A stretch of 64,000 bases of DNA, taken from JAFGPF01 sp964500415 (GTDB taxonomy: Bacteria; Chloroflexota; Dehalococcoidia; Dehalococcoidales; RBG-16-60-22). Location: the NCBI GenBank assembly GCA_964500415.1, contig CAZCOB010000006.1:1-64000 (forward strand), in the 5' to 3' direction. Below, piece by piece: positions 8,042 to 16,128 of this stretch. The position numbers were made by a program, and so were the translations under genes. Within the stretch, counting starts at the first letter, position 1. Each line of letters opens with the position of its first letter. The notes beneath the pieces are model-generated. The model was not told the DNA's origin and made no database searches. It was given only the letters and a program-made list of their open reading frames with translations.

Positions 8042-9529
8042 ATGATGTCGGAGCTTCAGTGGAACAAGGACACGTTATATAAACTTGTTAAGTCTAAACT
8101 GGGCGAAAGCCTCTTCATTGTTGTATCCAACCGTGAACCGTACGTTCATACTATGTCTGACGGCAAGATAAAATGCACCCGCCCGGTCGGCGGGCTTACC
8201 GAGGCTCTCGACCCTGTTATGCGCGCCTCCGGGGGTATCTGGGTAGCCCAGGGCACCGGCGACGCCGATAAAAAAGTCGTCGACGAACATAACAGGATAG
8301 CCGTACCGCCGGAAAAGCCGGAGTATACCCTACGCCGGGTGTGGCTGACGGAAGAGGAAGTGGATGGATTCTATCTCGGATTCGCCAATCAGGCGCTCTG
8401 GCCGCTGTGCCACGTTACCTTCACGCCGCCAGAATTCCGCGAGGACTGGTGGCATATTTATAAGAAAGTCAACCAGATTTTCGCCGATGCCGTAATAGAC
8501 GAGATAGGCGACCGCAGCGCGGTGGTGCTGGTGCAGGACTACCACTTCGCCCTGCTCTCCGGCTATCTCAAGGAGCGCAACCCCGCCCTTACCGTCGGGC
8601 AGTTCTGGCATATCCCCTGGCCTGCTTACGAGATATTCCGCACCTGCCCCTGGCACGAAGAGATACTCGCCGGAATGCTCGGCAACGACCTTATGGGCTT
8701 TCACACGCGGTCGTTCTGCAATAACTTTATAGATTCGGTGGAGCGTAGCCTTGAAGCCATGACCGACCGTGAGAGCTCGGCGTTAGTCCGCCGTGGCAAT
8801 AAGACCATCGTGGAACCCTTCCCCATTAGCGTGGACTTCGATGGCCTTTCCGGGCAGGCGGGGACAGAAGCTGTCGAGAAGGAAATGGCCAGTTTGAGTA
8901 AAGAATTCAATCTGGAGGGCAAGTACCTCGGCGTCGGCATGGACCGCATGGACTATACCAAGGGCATACCGGAGCGGCTCATGGCCCTGGATAAATTCCT
9001 TGAAGATAACCCCGAATACCGCGGCAAGGTGGTCTTCATCCAGGCGGGTATGCCCAGTCGCGGCCAGATTGATACCTACCAGGAGATAGGGCAGAGAATT
9101 GACGACCTAATGAACGGAATCAATGAGAAGTACGGCACCGATGCCTGGCAGCCGGTGGTTCCGATGACGCGGCAACTTTCCCATAATACCCTCGGTGCTT
9201 TACGCCGTCTGGCGCGTTTCTGCGTGGTCAGTTCGCTCCACGACGGCATGAATCTGGTAGCCAAGGAATTCGTCGCCGCCAGGGTCGATGGCGACGGTGT
9301 TTTAATCCTGAGCAGTTTCACCGGCGCGGCGGTGGAGATGCAGGAAGCCCTTCTCATCAACCCCTATGCTATCAGCGAGTTTGCGGAGAAGATTAAGGAG
9401 GCCGTAGAGATGCCGGAAGCCGAAAGACGGCGCCGCATGAAGAATATGCGTGAGATAGTGTCCGACAACAACATCTACCGCTGGGGCGGTTCGATGGTCT
9501 CCAGACTCATCTCGATAGCAGGAGTCTGA
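8042..9529 (+). CDS. otsA: Trehalose-6-phosphate synthase (glycosyltransferase family 20)
   Basis: The 495-residue GT20 enzyme starts with the SNREPYVH variant of the family N-terminal motif and has GGL (nucleotide-sugar side) and the DRMDYTKGIPERL signature near residue 300. It would join a glucosyl nucleotide to glucose 6-phosphate to make trehalose 6-phosphate. GT20 also includes glucosylglycerol-phosphate synthases, so the acceptor is not certain. The neighbouring phosphatase supports the two-step OtsA-OtsB route. The stop codon overlaps the next ATG (TGATG). A strong GGAGGT and a consensus -35 lie upstream. Confidence 0.88.
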   Translation: MMSELQWNKDTLYKLVKSKLGESLFIVVSNREPYVHTMSDGKIKCTRPVGGLTEALDPVMRASGGIWVAQGTGDADKKVVDEHNRIAVPPEKPEYTLRRVWLTEEEVDGFYLGFANQALWPLCHVTFTPPEFREDWWHIYKKVNQIFADAVIDEIGDRSAVVLVQDYHFALLSGYLKERNPALTVGQFWHIPWPAYEIFRTCPWHEEILAGMLGNDLMGFHTRSFCNNFIDSVERSLEAMTDRESSALVRRGNKTIVEPFPISVDFDGLSGQAGTEAVEKEMASLSKEFNLEGKYLGVGMDRMDYTKGIPERLMALDKFLEDNPEYRGKVVFIQAGMPSRGQIDTYQEIGQRIDDLMNGINEKYGTDAWQPVVPMTRQLSHNTLGALRRLARFCVVSSLHDGMNLVAKEFVAARVDGDGVLILSSFTGAAVEMQEALLINPYAISEFAEKIKEAVEMPEAERRRRMKNMREIVSDNNIYRWGGSMVSRLISIAGV

Positions 9530-10329
9530 TGGAACACCTTTTTCAGGAATGGCAGGCTTTTTCGGTCGATTGCCGGGCGACGTCTCACGTCCTGCTCCTT
9601 TCGGACTATGACGGCACTTTAACCCCGATTGTCGAGCGGCCGCAGGACGCGGTGCTGGCAGACAGCGTCAGGGAAAAACTATCGACCCTGGCACGTAAAC
9701 CCGGCTTTAGCGTAGGTATCATCAGCGGGCGCTCTATGGAGGAAATCAGGTCCATGGCTGCCATCGAAGGTATTTATTATGCCGGGAACCACGGACTGGA
9801 GATAGAAGGCCCCGGTATCAAATGGGTCAGTCCGCAGGCCGAGTTTGCCCGGACTCCGATTAAAGACCTGGCCGCACAACTGGCGGTGGAGCTGGAAAAC
9901 ATCGCCGGGGTTATCGTTGAGGATAAGGGCCTGGGGCTGAGTGTTCACTACCGGATGGTAAAGGAAGACGAACAGAATACCGTAGCCGGGATTTTTAAAC
10001 GCGTTATTTCGCCTCTGGCCGATGAAGCGAAAATAAGAATCACCACGGGCAAGAAGGTGTTTGAAGTCAGGCCGCCGATTGAATGGGATAAAGGGAAAGC
10101 CGTGGAGTCTATCCTCGGTGAAATCAGGTCGCTCCTCAAGCTGGAACGGCTGCTGACCATCTATATGGGCGACGATAATACCGATGAAGATGCCTTCAGA
10201 GTGCTTCACCGTCCAGACGGATGGAGCGTATATGTCGGCAAGGATAATGCGCCGTCCGCCGCCGACTATTTTCTGAGTTCAACCACCGAAGTGGAGGAAT
10301 TCCTCTCCCGGCTGCTTGAATTGAGATAG
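9529..10329 (+). CDS. otsB: Trehalose-6-phosphate phosphatase (HAD superfamily)
   Basis: The 266-residue HAD phosphatase has motif I DYDGT (residues 26-30, nucleophile D26), motif II IISGRS, and the C-terminal metal motif GDDNTDEDAF near 213. This is the trehalose-phosphatase arrangement. It dephosphorylates trehalose 6-phosphate made by the upstream enzyme, giving trehalose as a compatible solute. Its ATG shares a base with the otsA stop, so the two are translationally coupled. If OtsA uses a different acceptor, this enzyme would hydrolyse the matching sugar phosphate. Confidence 0.9.
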   Translation: MEHLFQEWQAFSVDCRATSHVLLLSDYDGTLTPIVERPQDAVLADSVREKLSTLARKPGFSVGIISGRSMEEIRSMAAIEGIYYAGNHGLEIEGPGIKWVSPQAEFARTPIKDLAAQLAVELENIAGVIVEDKGLGLSVHYRMVKEDEQNTVAGIFKRVISPLADEAKIRITTGKKVFEVRPPIEWDKGKAVESILGEIRSLLKLERLLTIYMGDDNTDEDAFRVLHRPDGWSVYVGKDNAPSAADYFLSSTTEVEEFLSRLLELR

Positions 10330-10348
10330 GTAAACCGCTTTAGACCGT

Positions 10349-10918
10349 CTATTTGATATAGTTGATTGCGTCTTTGTTTTTCGGGGGCACCGGCGGCTTG
10401 ATATCTTTATACCCCAACGTTACCGTTATGATATGCCTGTACCCCTCCGGGATACCCAGTTCCTTCCTGATTTCGCCCGCATTTTCGGAGGCGAACAGGA
10501 ATTCGGACATGCCGACAAAACAGGAGCCTATGTTCAGTGATTCGGCCGCCAGGGCGATATTCTCCGCCGCTGCCCCGCATTCTATCTCGGTAAATCTGGC
10601 CTGCTCATCCGCCGTAACGATGATAATCGCAGGGGCATTGTGAAAGACGTTGAAATCGGGGTTTTTAGCTCTTTCGGCCAGGAACTCGACGCCGGAATTC
10701 AGCAGGTTTTCCCTCACCACGTTATTCATTTTAACCAACATGGCCTGGTTCTGTATCACCGTGAAATGCCATTTCTGCTGGTTCATGGCGCTGGGCGCGT
10801 AAATGGCGGTTTCAACAATCGCCCTTAATTCGGCTTCGCCTATCGGCCTGGTCTGGTATTTCCTGACGCTCCTTCTATTATTGATGACTTTTAACGTATC
10901 ATTCACAGTAATTATCAT
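10349..10918 (-). CDS. Nitroreductase-family flavoprotein
   Basis: From the ATG at 10918 the protein is 189 residues and begins with the family pattern INNRRSVRKYQTRPIGEAEL. It then has APSAMNQQKWHF, GAAAENIALAAESL and the C-terminal GYKD segment, all seen in FMN-dependent NAD(P)H nitroreductases. Substrate and physiological role cannot be assigned. A longer reading from 10978 would overlap the end of galT and has no counterpart in the family. I prefer 10918, which has AAAGAAAGG just before it. It lies 28 bases after galT and is probably co-transcribed with it. Confidence 0.88.
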   Translation of the reverse strand: MIITVNDTLKVINNRRSVRKYQTRPIGEAELRAIVETAIYAPSAMNQQKWHFTVIQNQAMLVKMNNVVRENLLNSGVEFLAERAKNPDFNVFHNAPAIIIVTADEQARFTEIECGAAAENIALAAESLNIGSCFVGMSEFLFASENAGEIRKELGIPEGYRHIITVTLGYKDIKPPVPPKNKDAINYIK

Positions 10919-10946
10919 CCTTTCTTTAAAAAATTGGCGGCACCAA

Positions 10947-11999
10947 TCACTTGGCAGCAAAGGCAATACATACGTCATCGGGGCACGATTTAGCTGTCTG
11001 CTTCATGTACTCGGCGGTCTCTTCCGGCAATGCGGTGCTGATAGAGATGCCCGAGCCTAGTTCAAATCCGGCTATGGTGCTCAATCTGGGGAGTATCCTG
11101 ATGTGCCAGTGATAGTACGGGTCGTCTTCGTCATAAGTGGTCGTGCTGTCGATAACCAGGTTATAGGCAGGATTATCCAGCCCCTCGTACAGGCAGAAGG
11201 TGATATCCTTCAGCACCTGGGCCAGCTCGGTAAGATGCGCGGCTGAAAACAGGCCAAAAGAAGCGCAATGTTCCTTGGGTAAAATCCAGGTTTCATAGGG
11301 TGTATGGGAAGCGTAGGGGTGGATAACGGCGAACTCATCCGTCTCAGCCACGACCCGTCTGGTTCCATTCTTCAGGTCCCAGGCAATCAGGTCGCAATAG
11401 AGGCATCTTCCCATATCGGCGTGGTAATCGTGAGCGACATCGAATTTTCGGCGATAGTAGGGAGCCATGATGGGTGTTGCCACCAGTTGTGAGTGGGGAT
11501 GTACCAGGGATGTCCCGGCTGCCCACCCGACATTCCTGAATATGGTAATATCCCTAATTTCCCGGTCTTCCTTGATAACGTTATACCTTTGCTGGTACGC
11601 CGTAAGTATCCTTATAACCTGCTCGTAAGACATCAGTGCCAGGGGAGTATTGTGGGAAGGGCTGTCGATAATTACCTCATGTACGCCGTAGCCGCCCATC
11701 TTTCGGAAAAAGGGGCCTTCCTCTATCCGGGTGGTGTCTCCCCGGGTTGTCAGCGCGGCGAACCGGTTGGGGACCACTCTTACCGCCCAGTCGGAGGGTT
11801 TGTCCGGGTCCGGTATTCTAAGGACTTCTTCCGGTGTTTGCGTTTCATTGCCGGGACAGAAAGGGCACGCCGCATCCCAGCCGGGTAACTCGTCGGCGGC
11901 TGCCGCCTTCGTTTTAGGCTTTTGTTGCGGGCGCTTGCCCCTTTCCGGGGCAAGTATCACCCACTCTCTGGTGGTAATATCCTGCCTTAACTCGGACAT
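10947..11999 (-). CDS. galT: Galactose-1-phosphate uridylyltransferase
   Basis: The 350-residue HIT-superfamily enzyme has the zinc-binding CPFC (residues 45-48) and the active-site HPHS (His167-Pro-His169, nucleophile His169). It swaps UMP or a related nucleotide between hexose 1-phosphates and UDP-sugars. Position beside glgC suggests nucleotide-sugar interconversion. Some bacterial homologues are instead ADP-glucose or UDP-glucose phosphorylases, and the glgC context makes that alternative worth keeping. It starts 54 bases after the glgC stop and probably shares its transcript. Confidence 0.9.
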   Translation of the reverse strand: MSELRQDITTREWVILAPERGKRPQQKPKTKAAAADELPGWDAACPFCPGNETQTPEEVLRIPDPDKPSDWAVRVVPNRFAALTTRGDTTRIEEGPFFRKMGGYGVHEVIIDSPSHNTPLALMSYEQVIRILTAYQQRYNVIKEDREIRDITIFRNVGWAAGTSLVHPHSQLVATPIMAPYYRRKFDVAHDYHADMGRCLYCDLIAWDLKNGTRRVVAETDEFAVIHPYASHTPYETWILPKEHCASFGLFSAAHLTELAQVLKDITFCLYEGLDNPAYNLVIDSTTTYDEDDPYYHWHIRILPRLSTIAGFELGSGISISTALPEETAEYMKQTAKSCPDDVCIAFAAK

Positions 12000-12053
12000 A
12001 TGCTCCTTTGCTATCGTAAATTGATTGTTAATACGGTCGAGCCATCGGTGTGC

Positions 12054-13325
12054 TTAAGCTTTTATACGAATCGGTTTGCGTTTCGGTTTGATGGTCTCGC
12101 CGCTCTTTACCCTGGGTTCGGGGAAATCTCCTTCCACAACACTGTCATAGATAATGCAGTTGCGGCCTATTTTATAGCCGGAAGGAATTACAGACCGCTT
12201 ACCGATAATAGTCAGGCCGGTATTCAAAACCTGGGGATTATCACGGTTAGTAAAGTAATCGTTGCCGAAACCGATGTGGCAGTCGGGTTCTACGGTTACT
12301 TCCTTGTCCACTATAGAGCGGTCGATAATGCTGTTCCGACCGATATGCGTGTTATCCATAATAATTGAGTCTTTAACAACGGCGCCTTCGGCCACCTCAA
12401 CACCCGGTGATATGATGGAGTGTTCTACGTGCCCCTCGATTTTGCAGCCGGCGGACAACAGGCAATTGGTGACGGTGGCATTATCGCCGACCTTGGTCGG
12501 GGGTACCTCCGTTTCCCTGGTGTATATCGGCCAATTGACATCGGCCAGGAAAGATTGAGACATCGCCAGTACTTCCATGTTGGACTGCCAGTAACTATCT
12601 ATAGTCCCGATATCGCGCCAGTAGCCGTCGAAAGCGTAAGCGAACATCCGGGCATTTTTTATCATCTTGGGAAATATGTTTCTGCCGAAGTCGTGCCCGG
12701 TACGGTTGTCCAGGTACTGTCTCAGGATTTTAATATTAAACAAATAAACACCCATGGAGACCAGGTTGCTTTCGGGGGTCTTTACCTTTTCCTGGAAACG
12801 GGTTATCTGTCCTTTTTCATCGGCGATTACCGTGCCGAACCGGTACAGTTCTTCTTCCGGCATGCGGGTGACAGCCAGAGTAACATCCGCATTATTATCC
12901 CGGTGAAATTCAAGCATGGCGGAATAGTCCATCCTGTAAACGTGGTCACCGCTGAGAACCAGAACCTCGTCGATATCTTCGGCTTCGATACGGTCGAGAT
13001 TCTGGTGGACGGCATCAGCCGTCCCTTTATACCAGTCCCGGCCTTCCTCGCGCGCCAGGTAGGGTTGAAGCAAGCGCACGTTCCGGTCCGGCGGCACCAG
13101 GCCCCAGGGCGCACCGATGCCGATATGTTCGGTTAAAGAGACCGGCTGGTACTGCGTGAGAACAATGACATTGTAAACACTCGAGTTCACGCAATTGCTG
13201 AGAGAGAAGTCTATGATGCGGTATTTCCCGGCAAACGGGACTGCCGGTTTAGCGCGTTCCTGAGCCAGGATGCTCAGGCGCTCCCCCATACCACCCGCCA
13301 GAATAACAGCCAACAACCTGTGCAT
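12054..13325 (-). CDS. glgC: Glucose-1-phosphate adenylyltransferase (ADP-glucose pyrophosphorylase)
   Basis: The 423-residue protein has the nucleotidyltransferase start AVILAGGMGERL, the family block KPAVPFAGKYRIIDFSLSNC, and a C-terminal left-handed beta-helix of hexapeptide repeats with the GKRSVIPSGYKIGRN segment. It makes ADP-glucose from ATP and glucose 1-phosphate, the committed step to glycogen, and ADP-glucose may also feed OtsA. The pyrophosphorylase loop reads GGMGERL rather than the common GGxGTRL. A strong promoter is visible at 13380-13407. Confidence 0.95.
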   Translation of the reverse strand: MHRLLAVILAGGMGERLSILAQERAKPAVPFAGKYRIIDFSLSNCVNSSVYNVIVLTQYQPVSLTEHIGIGAPWGLVPPDRNVRLLQPYLAREEGRDWYKGTADAVHQNLDRIEAEDIDEVLVLSGDHVYRMDYSAMLEFHRDNNADVTLAVTRMPEEELYRFGTVIADEKGQITRFQEKVKTPESNLVSMGVYLFNIKILRQYLDNRTGHDFGRNIFPKMIKNARMFAYAFDGYWRDIGTIDSYWQSNMEVLAMSQSFLADVNWPIYTRETEVPPTKVGDNATVTNCLLSAGCKIEGHVEHSIISPGVEVAEGAVVKDSIIMDNTHIGRNSIIDRSIVDKEVTVEPDCHIGFGNDYFTNRDNPQVLNTGLTIIGKRSVIPSGYKIGRNCIIYDSVVEGDFPEPRVKSGETIKPKRKPIRIKA

Positions 13326-13337
13326 AACTTTCCCCTA

Positions 13338-13354
13338 TTAATCTCTAAGATTAA
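13338..13354 (-). other. Small hairpin in the glgC leader
   Basis: TTAATCT and AGATTAA form a perfect 7-base-pair stem with a 3-base loop between the predicted glgC transcription start and its ATG. Its function is unknown. Confidence 0.35.
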
Positions 13355-13379
13355 CTTTTTATATGGCTGCTCACCTAAT

Positions 13380-13407
13380 GTTATATGTATTTGTATGAGG
13401 ATGTCAA
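13380..13407 (-). promoter_or_regulatory. Sigma-70 promoter of glgC-galT
   Basis: On the minus strand a perfect TTGACA (13407-13402) and TATAAC (13385-13380, 5 of 6) are 16 bases apart, predicting a leader of roughly 48 bases before the glgC ATG. Confidence 0.7.
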
Positions 13408-13456
13408 CCGCAAAATATATCACCGGGCTCAAGTTTCATTGGTGGTTTAGTTGTAC

Positions 13457-13462
13457 TATAAT
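13457..13462 (+). promoter_or_regulatory. Perfect -10 box ahead of the CCGHPGEPGC peptide gene
   Basis: TATAAT at 13457-13462 lies 37 bases upstream of the ATG at 13499. The -35 region is poor, so this is suggestive only. Confidence 0.35.
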
Positions 13463-13498
13463 TGTAGCAATGCAATACGGTTAGGGACTGTAGAGTAT

Positions 13499-13642
13499 AT
13501 GCCAGACCTGCAATCAGTATTTACCAATATGTCGGCGCCGATGCCCCTGCACAGGAAACTGTATCTGGTTTTCCGTAATTACTTTATAAAAATATGGAAG
13601 CGGCAGAGTTGCTGCGGTCACCCCGGTGAGCCAGGGTGCTGA
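13499..13642 (+). CDS. Small Cys-rich-tailed protein (ends CCGHPGEPGC), unknown function
   Basis: From the ATG at 13499 the frame encodes 47 residues: a short N-terminus, a basic amphipathic middle (LHRKLYLVFRNYFIKIWKRQ) and a terminal CCGHPGEPGC immediately before the stop. Three Cys with Gly and Pro at the very end suggest a metal- or cluster-binding tail. I have the impression that similar tails occur in short environmental proteins but cannot confirm it here. A longer reading from a TTG at 13451 runs into the -10 box, so I prefer 13499. The gene stands alone between divergent glgC and the GGCT-like gene. Confidence 0.55.
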   Translation: MPDLQSVFTNMSAPMPLHRKLYLVFRNYFIKIWKRQSCCGHPGEPGC

Positions 13643-13744
13643 CAGACGGTGGCAGCGTCCGCCGGTCGGAGTGAGATGTCGGAACATCGGCATAATCATA
13701 AATAAGCCTGGGGAACTGGTTAAAGTCTTTCCGAGGTATAAATA

Positions 13745-14137
13745 ATGTACTATTTCGCCTATGCCGGTAATCTAAGTAAAGAACAGATGCAGGCACGCTG
13801 CCCGGATAGCAAGCCCATGTTTGTGGCTACCCTGCCCAACTATAAGATTATATTTACAGGTTGGTCTAGAAAGTGGCTCGGTGGTGTTGCCACCATAAAG
13901 TCTTTCCGGGGGGAGAAGGTGCGCGGGGCTATCTACGAGGTGAGTGAGGCGTGCCTCCGGCGGATGGATAGATATGAGGCCGGCTACACCAGGTTAAATG
14001 TTACTGTCTTCGACGAGGACAATGAGCCGCACCAGGCTATAACCTATATCAAGTCAGGGCAGATGGAAGAGTCACGGCCTTCGCAAGAATACGGTGAGAT
14101 TGTACGCCGGGGGTACCGGGATTGGGGAATAGCCTGA
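13745..14137 (+). CDS. Gamma-glutamylcyclotransferase-like (AIG2/GGCT-fold) protein
   Basis: The 130-residue protein starts with YFAYAGNLS, the GGCT substrate-loop motif (usually YFAYGSNL), and has the conserved acidic residue in RMDRYEAGYTR plus a C-terminal YGEIVRRGYRDWGI. These are family hallmarks. Members cyclise gamma-glutamyl compounds to 5-oxoproline or act on gamma-glutamylamines. Which substrate applies here is unknown. The change G to A in the first motif is minor. It appears monocistronic. Confidence 0.85.
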   Translation: MYYFAYAGNLSKEQMQARCPDSKPMFVATLPNYKIIFTGWSRKWLGGVATIKSFRGEKVRGAIYEVSEACLRRMDRYEAGYTRLNVTVFDEDNEPHQAITYIKSGQMEESRPSQEYGEIVRRGYRDWGIA

Positions 14138-14498
14138 CTGTGGCTTTTAAGGTTTAATAAGACAATTGTCCAAAATTTGACTTGTATTATCCCTCTATCT
14201 GTTGTATCATGTATTGCAGCATATATAACTAAACTCGAATGCAATTGGTCCCTCGGAATGGCATATTTTGTAGAAAATATGTATGACATATGTCCAAAGT
14301 GTCCGTTTGAATTATCTCCCGGATTTAATGTATCATGATTAATCAACGCAGAACATTAGAGGGGCTTCTTTAGAGGAGCCGCGGTGTAAATTGTGGCAAA
14401 ATATTCACGGGTATTTACTCAGATGAATTTCCCCGCTACGATTATGATAGAATATAGAATCAAGCCGGTAATAACCTGAGTGAGACCGGGAGCTGAAA
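14138..14498. other. 361-base AT-rich intergenic stretch with small inverted repeats
   Basis: No credible gene is visible. It holds a perfect 8-base-pair inverted repeat CATATTTT-GTAG-AAAATATG (14262-14281) and a 10-base palindrome GACATATGTC (14285-14294). It presumably contains the promoter for the downstream small-protein/ahcY pair, but I cannot choose a convincing -35/-10. I compared it by eye with SAM and SAH riboswitch expectations and saw no clear match. Confidence 0.5.
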
Positions 14499-14708
14499 AT
14501 GGGTAAAGCGGGCAGACCGTCGAAGGAGGAAGAGAAGAAGCACCCTTTATCCGGGCAGTTCAACGGTCATGTACCCTGGCTGGACGGGTGTAAGGAGTAC
14601 GGCAGAGAGACATGTCTGGATTGTCCGGTGCCGCTGGCGGAGTGTCCTGCGGAAAATCCCCGTCTTCACAAGGGCGGTCGACCGAAGGGAAGCAAAAATA
14701 AGATATAG
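14499..14708 (+). CDS. Small AT-hook-like, Cys-containing protein upstream of ahcY
   Basis: The 69-residue protein has a GRP core near each end, AGRPSK (residues 4-9) and GGRPKGSKNK at the C-terminus, resembling minor-groove-binding AT-hooks. Between them are five Cys in GCKEYGRETCLDCPVPLAEC plus a sixth nearby spacing element, which could bind zinc. This suggests a small DNA-binding protein, by motif only. GGGAG lies 7 bases before the ATG. Its stop is 24 bases before ahcY, so the two probably share a transcript and it might regulate the methyl-cycle genes. I do not recognise a named family. Confidence 0.7.
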   Translation: MGKAGRPSKEEEKKHPLSGQFNGHVPWLDGCKEYGRETCLDCPVPLAECPAENPRLHKGGRPKGSKNKI

Positions 14709-14732
14709 TCCCTTCTGGAAAAGGAGTGACAG

Positions 14733-15998
14733 ATGACTGCAACCAAAAACTATGATGTTAAAGAAATGTCACTGGCGGAAGCCGGGCGGCAGCGTATTGA
14801 ATGGGCTTTCCGGGAGATGCCGGTAATTAAATTAATCAGGGAAAGGTTCACGGCGGAGAAACCTTTAAAGGGTATTCGCATCTCCGGGTGTCTTCACGTC
14901 ACCACGGAAACGGCCAATCTAGCGCTTACTCTAAAGGCGGGTGGCGCGGTGGTCTCTCTCTGTGCGTCCAATCCGCTCAGCACCCAGGACGATGTGGCGG
15001 CGGCGCTGGTGGAGTTTAATATCCCGACGAATGCTATCAAGGGCGAAGATGATGCCACTTATTATAAACACATTAATGCCGCCCTGGAACAGAAACCCCA
15101 TATTACCATCGACGATGGAGCCGACCTCGTCACCACGATTCATACCAGACGCAGCGACCTTATTGCCAACGTTATCGGCGGTGCCGAGGAAACCACTACC
15201 GGTATCATCCGCCTGCGCAGCATGCATGAAGCCGGACAGTTGAAATATCCCATGATTGCCGTCAACGATGCCGAGACCAAGCACCTCTTTGATAATCGCT
15301 ACGGTACCGGCCAGAGTACCATCGATGGTATTACCCGCGCCACCAATATTCTCTGGGCGGGTAAAAAGGTGGTGGTCTGTGGCTACGGCTGGACGGGACG
15401 CGGCGTCACCATGAGGGCCAGGGGACTGGGCGCCCATGTTATCGTCGTCGAGGTGGAGCCGGTCCGCGCTCTGGAGGCGGTTATGGAAGGCTACCAGGTG
15501 ATGCCCCTGCTGGAAGCGGCTAAAGTGGGTGATATTTTTATTACTGTTACCGGAGATAAAAACGTCATCGACAAGGCACATTTCCAGGTAATGAAGGACG
15601 GCGCCATCCTGGCTAACAGCGGGCACTTTAATGCGGAAATTAATATCCCGGCCCTGGAAGCTATGGCCAATAAGAAGCGCACTATCCGCAGCTTTGTCGA
15701 GGAGTATGCGCTAAAAGACGGGCGCTGCCTTTACCTGCTGGGAGAGGGGAGATTGATAAACCTGGCGGCGGCGGAGGGACACCCGGCCAGCGTTATGGAT
15801 ATGAGCTTTGCTAACCAAGCGCTGTGCGCGGAATACCTGGTGAAAAATAAAGGGAAACTGGAGATTAAGGTTCACCCGGTGCCGGAGAAAATCGATAAAG
15901 AGGTAGCCCGCCTGAAGCTCAGGGCGATGGGTGTGGCTATCGATACCCTGACGGCGGAACAGCAGAAATATCTATCCAGCTGGGAGGAAGGGACATAG
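14733..15998 (+). CDS. ahcY: Adenosylhomocysteinase (S-adenosylhomocysteine hydrolase)
   Basis: The 421-residue protein shows the family blocks GCLHVTTETANLALTLKAGGA, an NAD-binding Rossmann segment GYGWTGRGVTMRARGLGA, and NSGHFNAEI. It reversibly splits S-adenosylhomocysteine into adenosine and homocysteine with bound NAD, removing the inhibitor left by methyltransferases. The C-terminus lacks a standard longer tail but length is typical of bacterial short forms without the extra insertion. It pairs functionally with metK downstream: AhcY recycles what SAM-dependent methylation consumes. An AAGGAG lies just before its ATG. Confidence 0.97.
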   Translation: MTATKNYDVKEMSLAEAGRQRIEWAFREMPVIKLIRERFTAEKPLKGIRISGCLHVTTETANLALTLKAGGAVVSLCASNPLSTQDDVAAALVEFNIPTNAIKGEDDATYYKHINAALEQKPHITIDDGADLVTTIHTRRSDLIANVIGGAEETTTGIIRLRSMHEAGQLKYPMIAVNDAETKHLFDNRYGTGQSTIDGITRATNILWAGKKVVVCGYGWTGRGVTMRARGLGAHVIVVEVEPVRALEAVMEGYQVMPLLEAAKVGDIFITVTGDKNVIDKAHFQVMKDGAILANSGHFNAEINIPALEAMANKKRTIRSFVEEYALKDGRCLYLLGEGRLINLAAAEGHPASVMDMSFANQALCAEYLVKNKGKLEIKVHPVPEKIDKEVARLKLRAMGVAIDTLTAEQQKYLSSWEEGT

Positions 15999-16036
15999 GA
16001 CACTAGAGTTGCTTTGTGTGGCTGTTTAAGAATAAG

Positions 16037-16108
16037 TGTCATTGCGAGCGAAATAATTACCGCTAATGTTATGGAGATTGGTTCGTCGCTATACTACTCG
16101 CAATGACA
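16037..16108. repeat. REP/MITE-like 72-base inverted-repeat element
   Basis: TGTCATTGCGAG (16037-16048) is matched exactly, inverted, by CTCGCAATGACA (16097-16108), with further GCGA/TTCGTCGC similarity inside. From memory, elements with GTCATTGCGAG ends are dispersed in many environmental bacterial genomes. It fills the ahcY-metK gap and ends 20 bases before the metK start. Confidence 0.7.
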
Positions 16109-16128
16109 TATTAAGAATGGAGGTAAAT

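Noticed and set aside
14138..14498. SAM or SAH riboswitch upstream of the ahcY pair
   Set aside because: I could not find the expected conserved core or paired helices by eye; a covariance-model search would be decisive.
16066..16128. Upstream extension of metK by 21 codons
   Set aside because: The extra codons are the REP-like repeat, and the ATG at 16129 has a clear ribosome-binding site.
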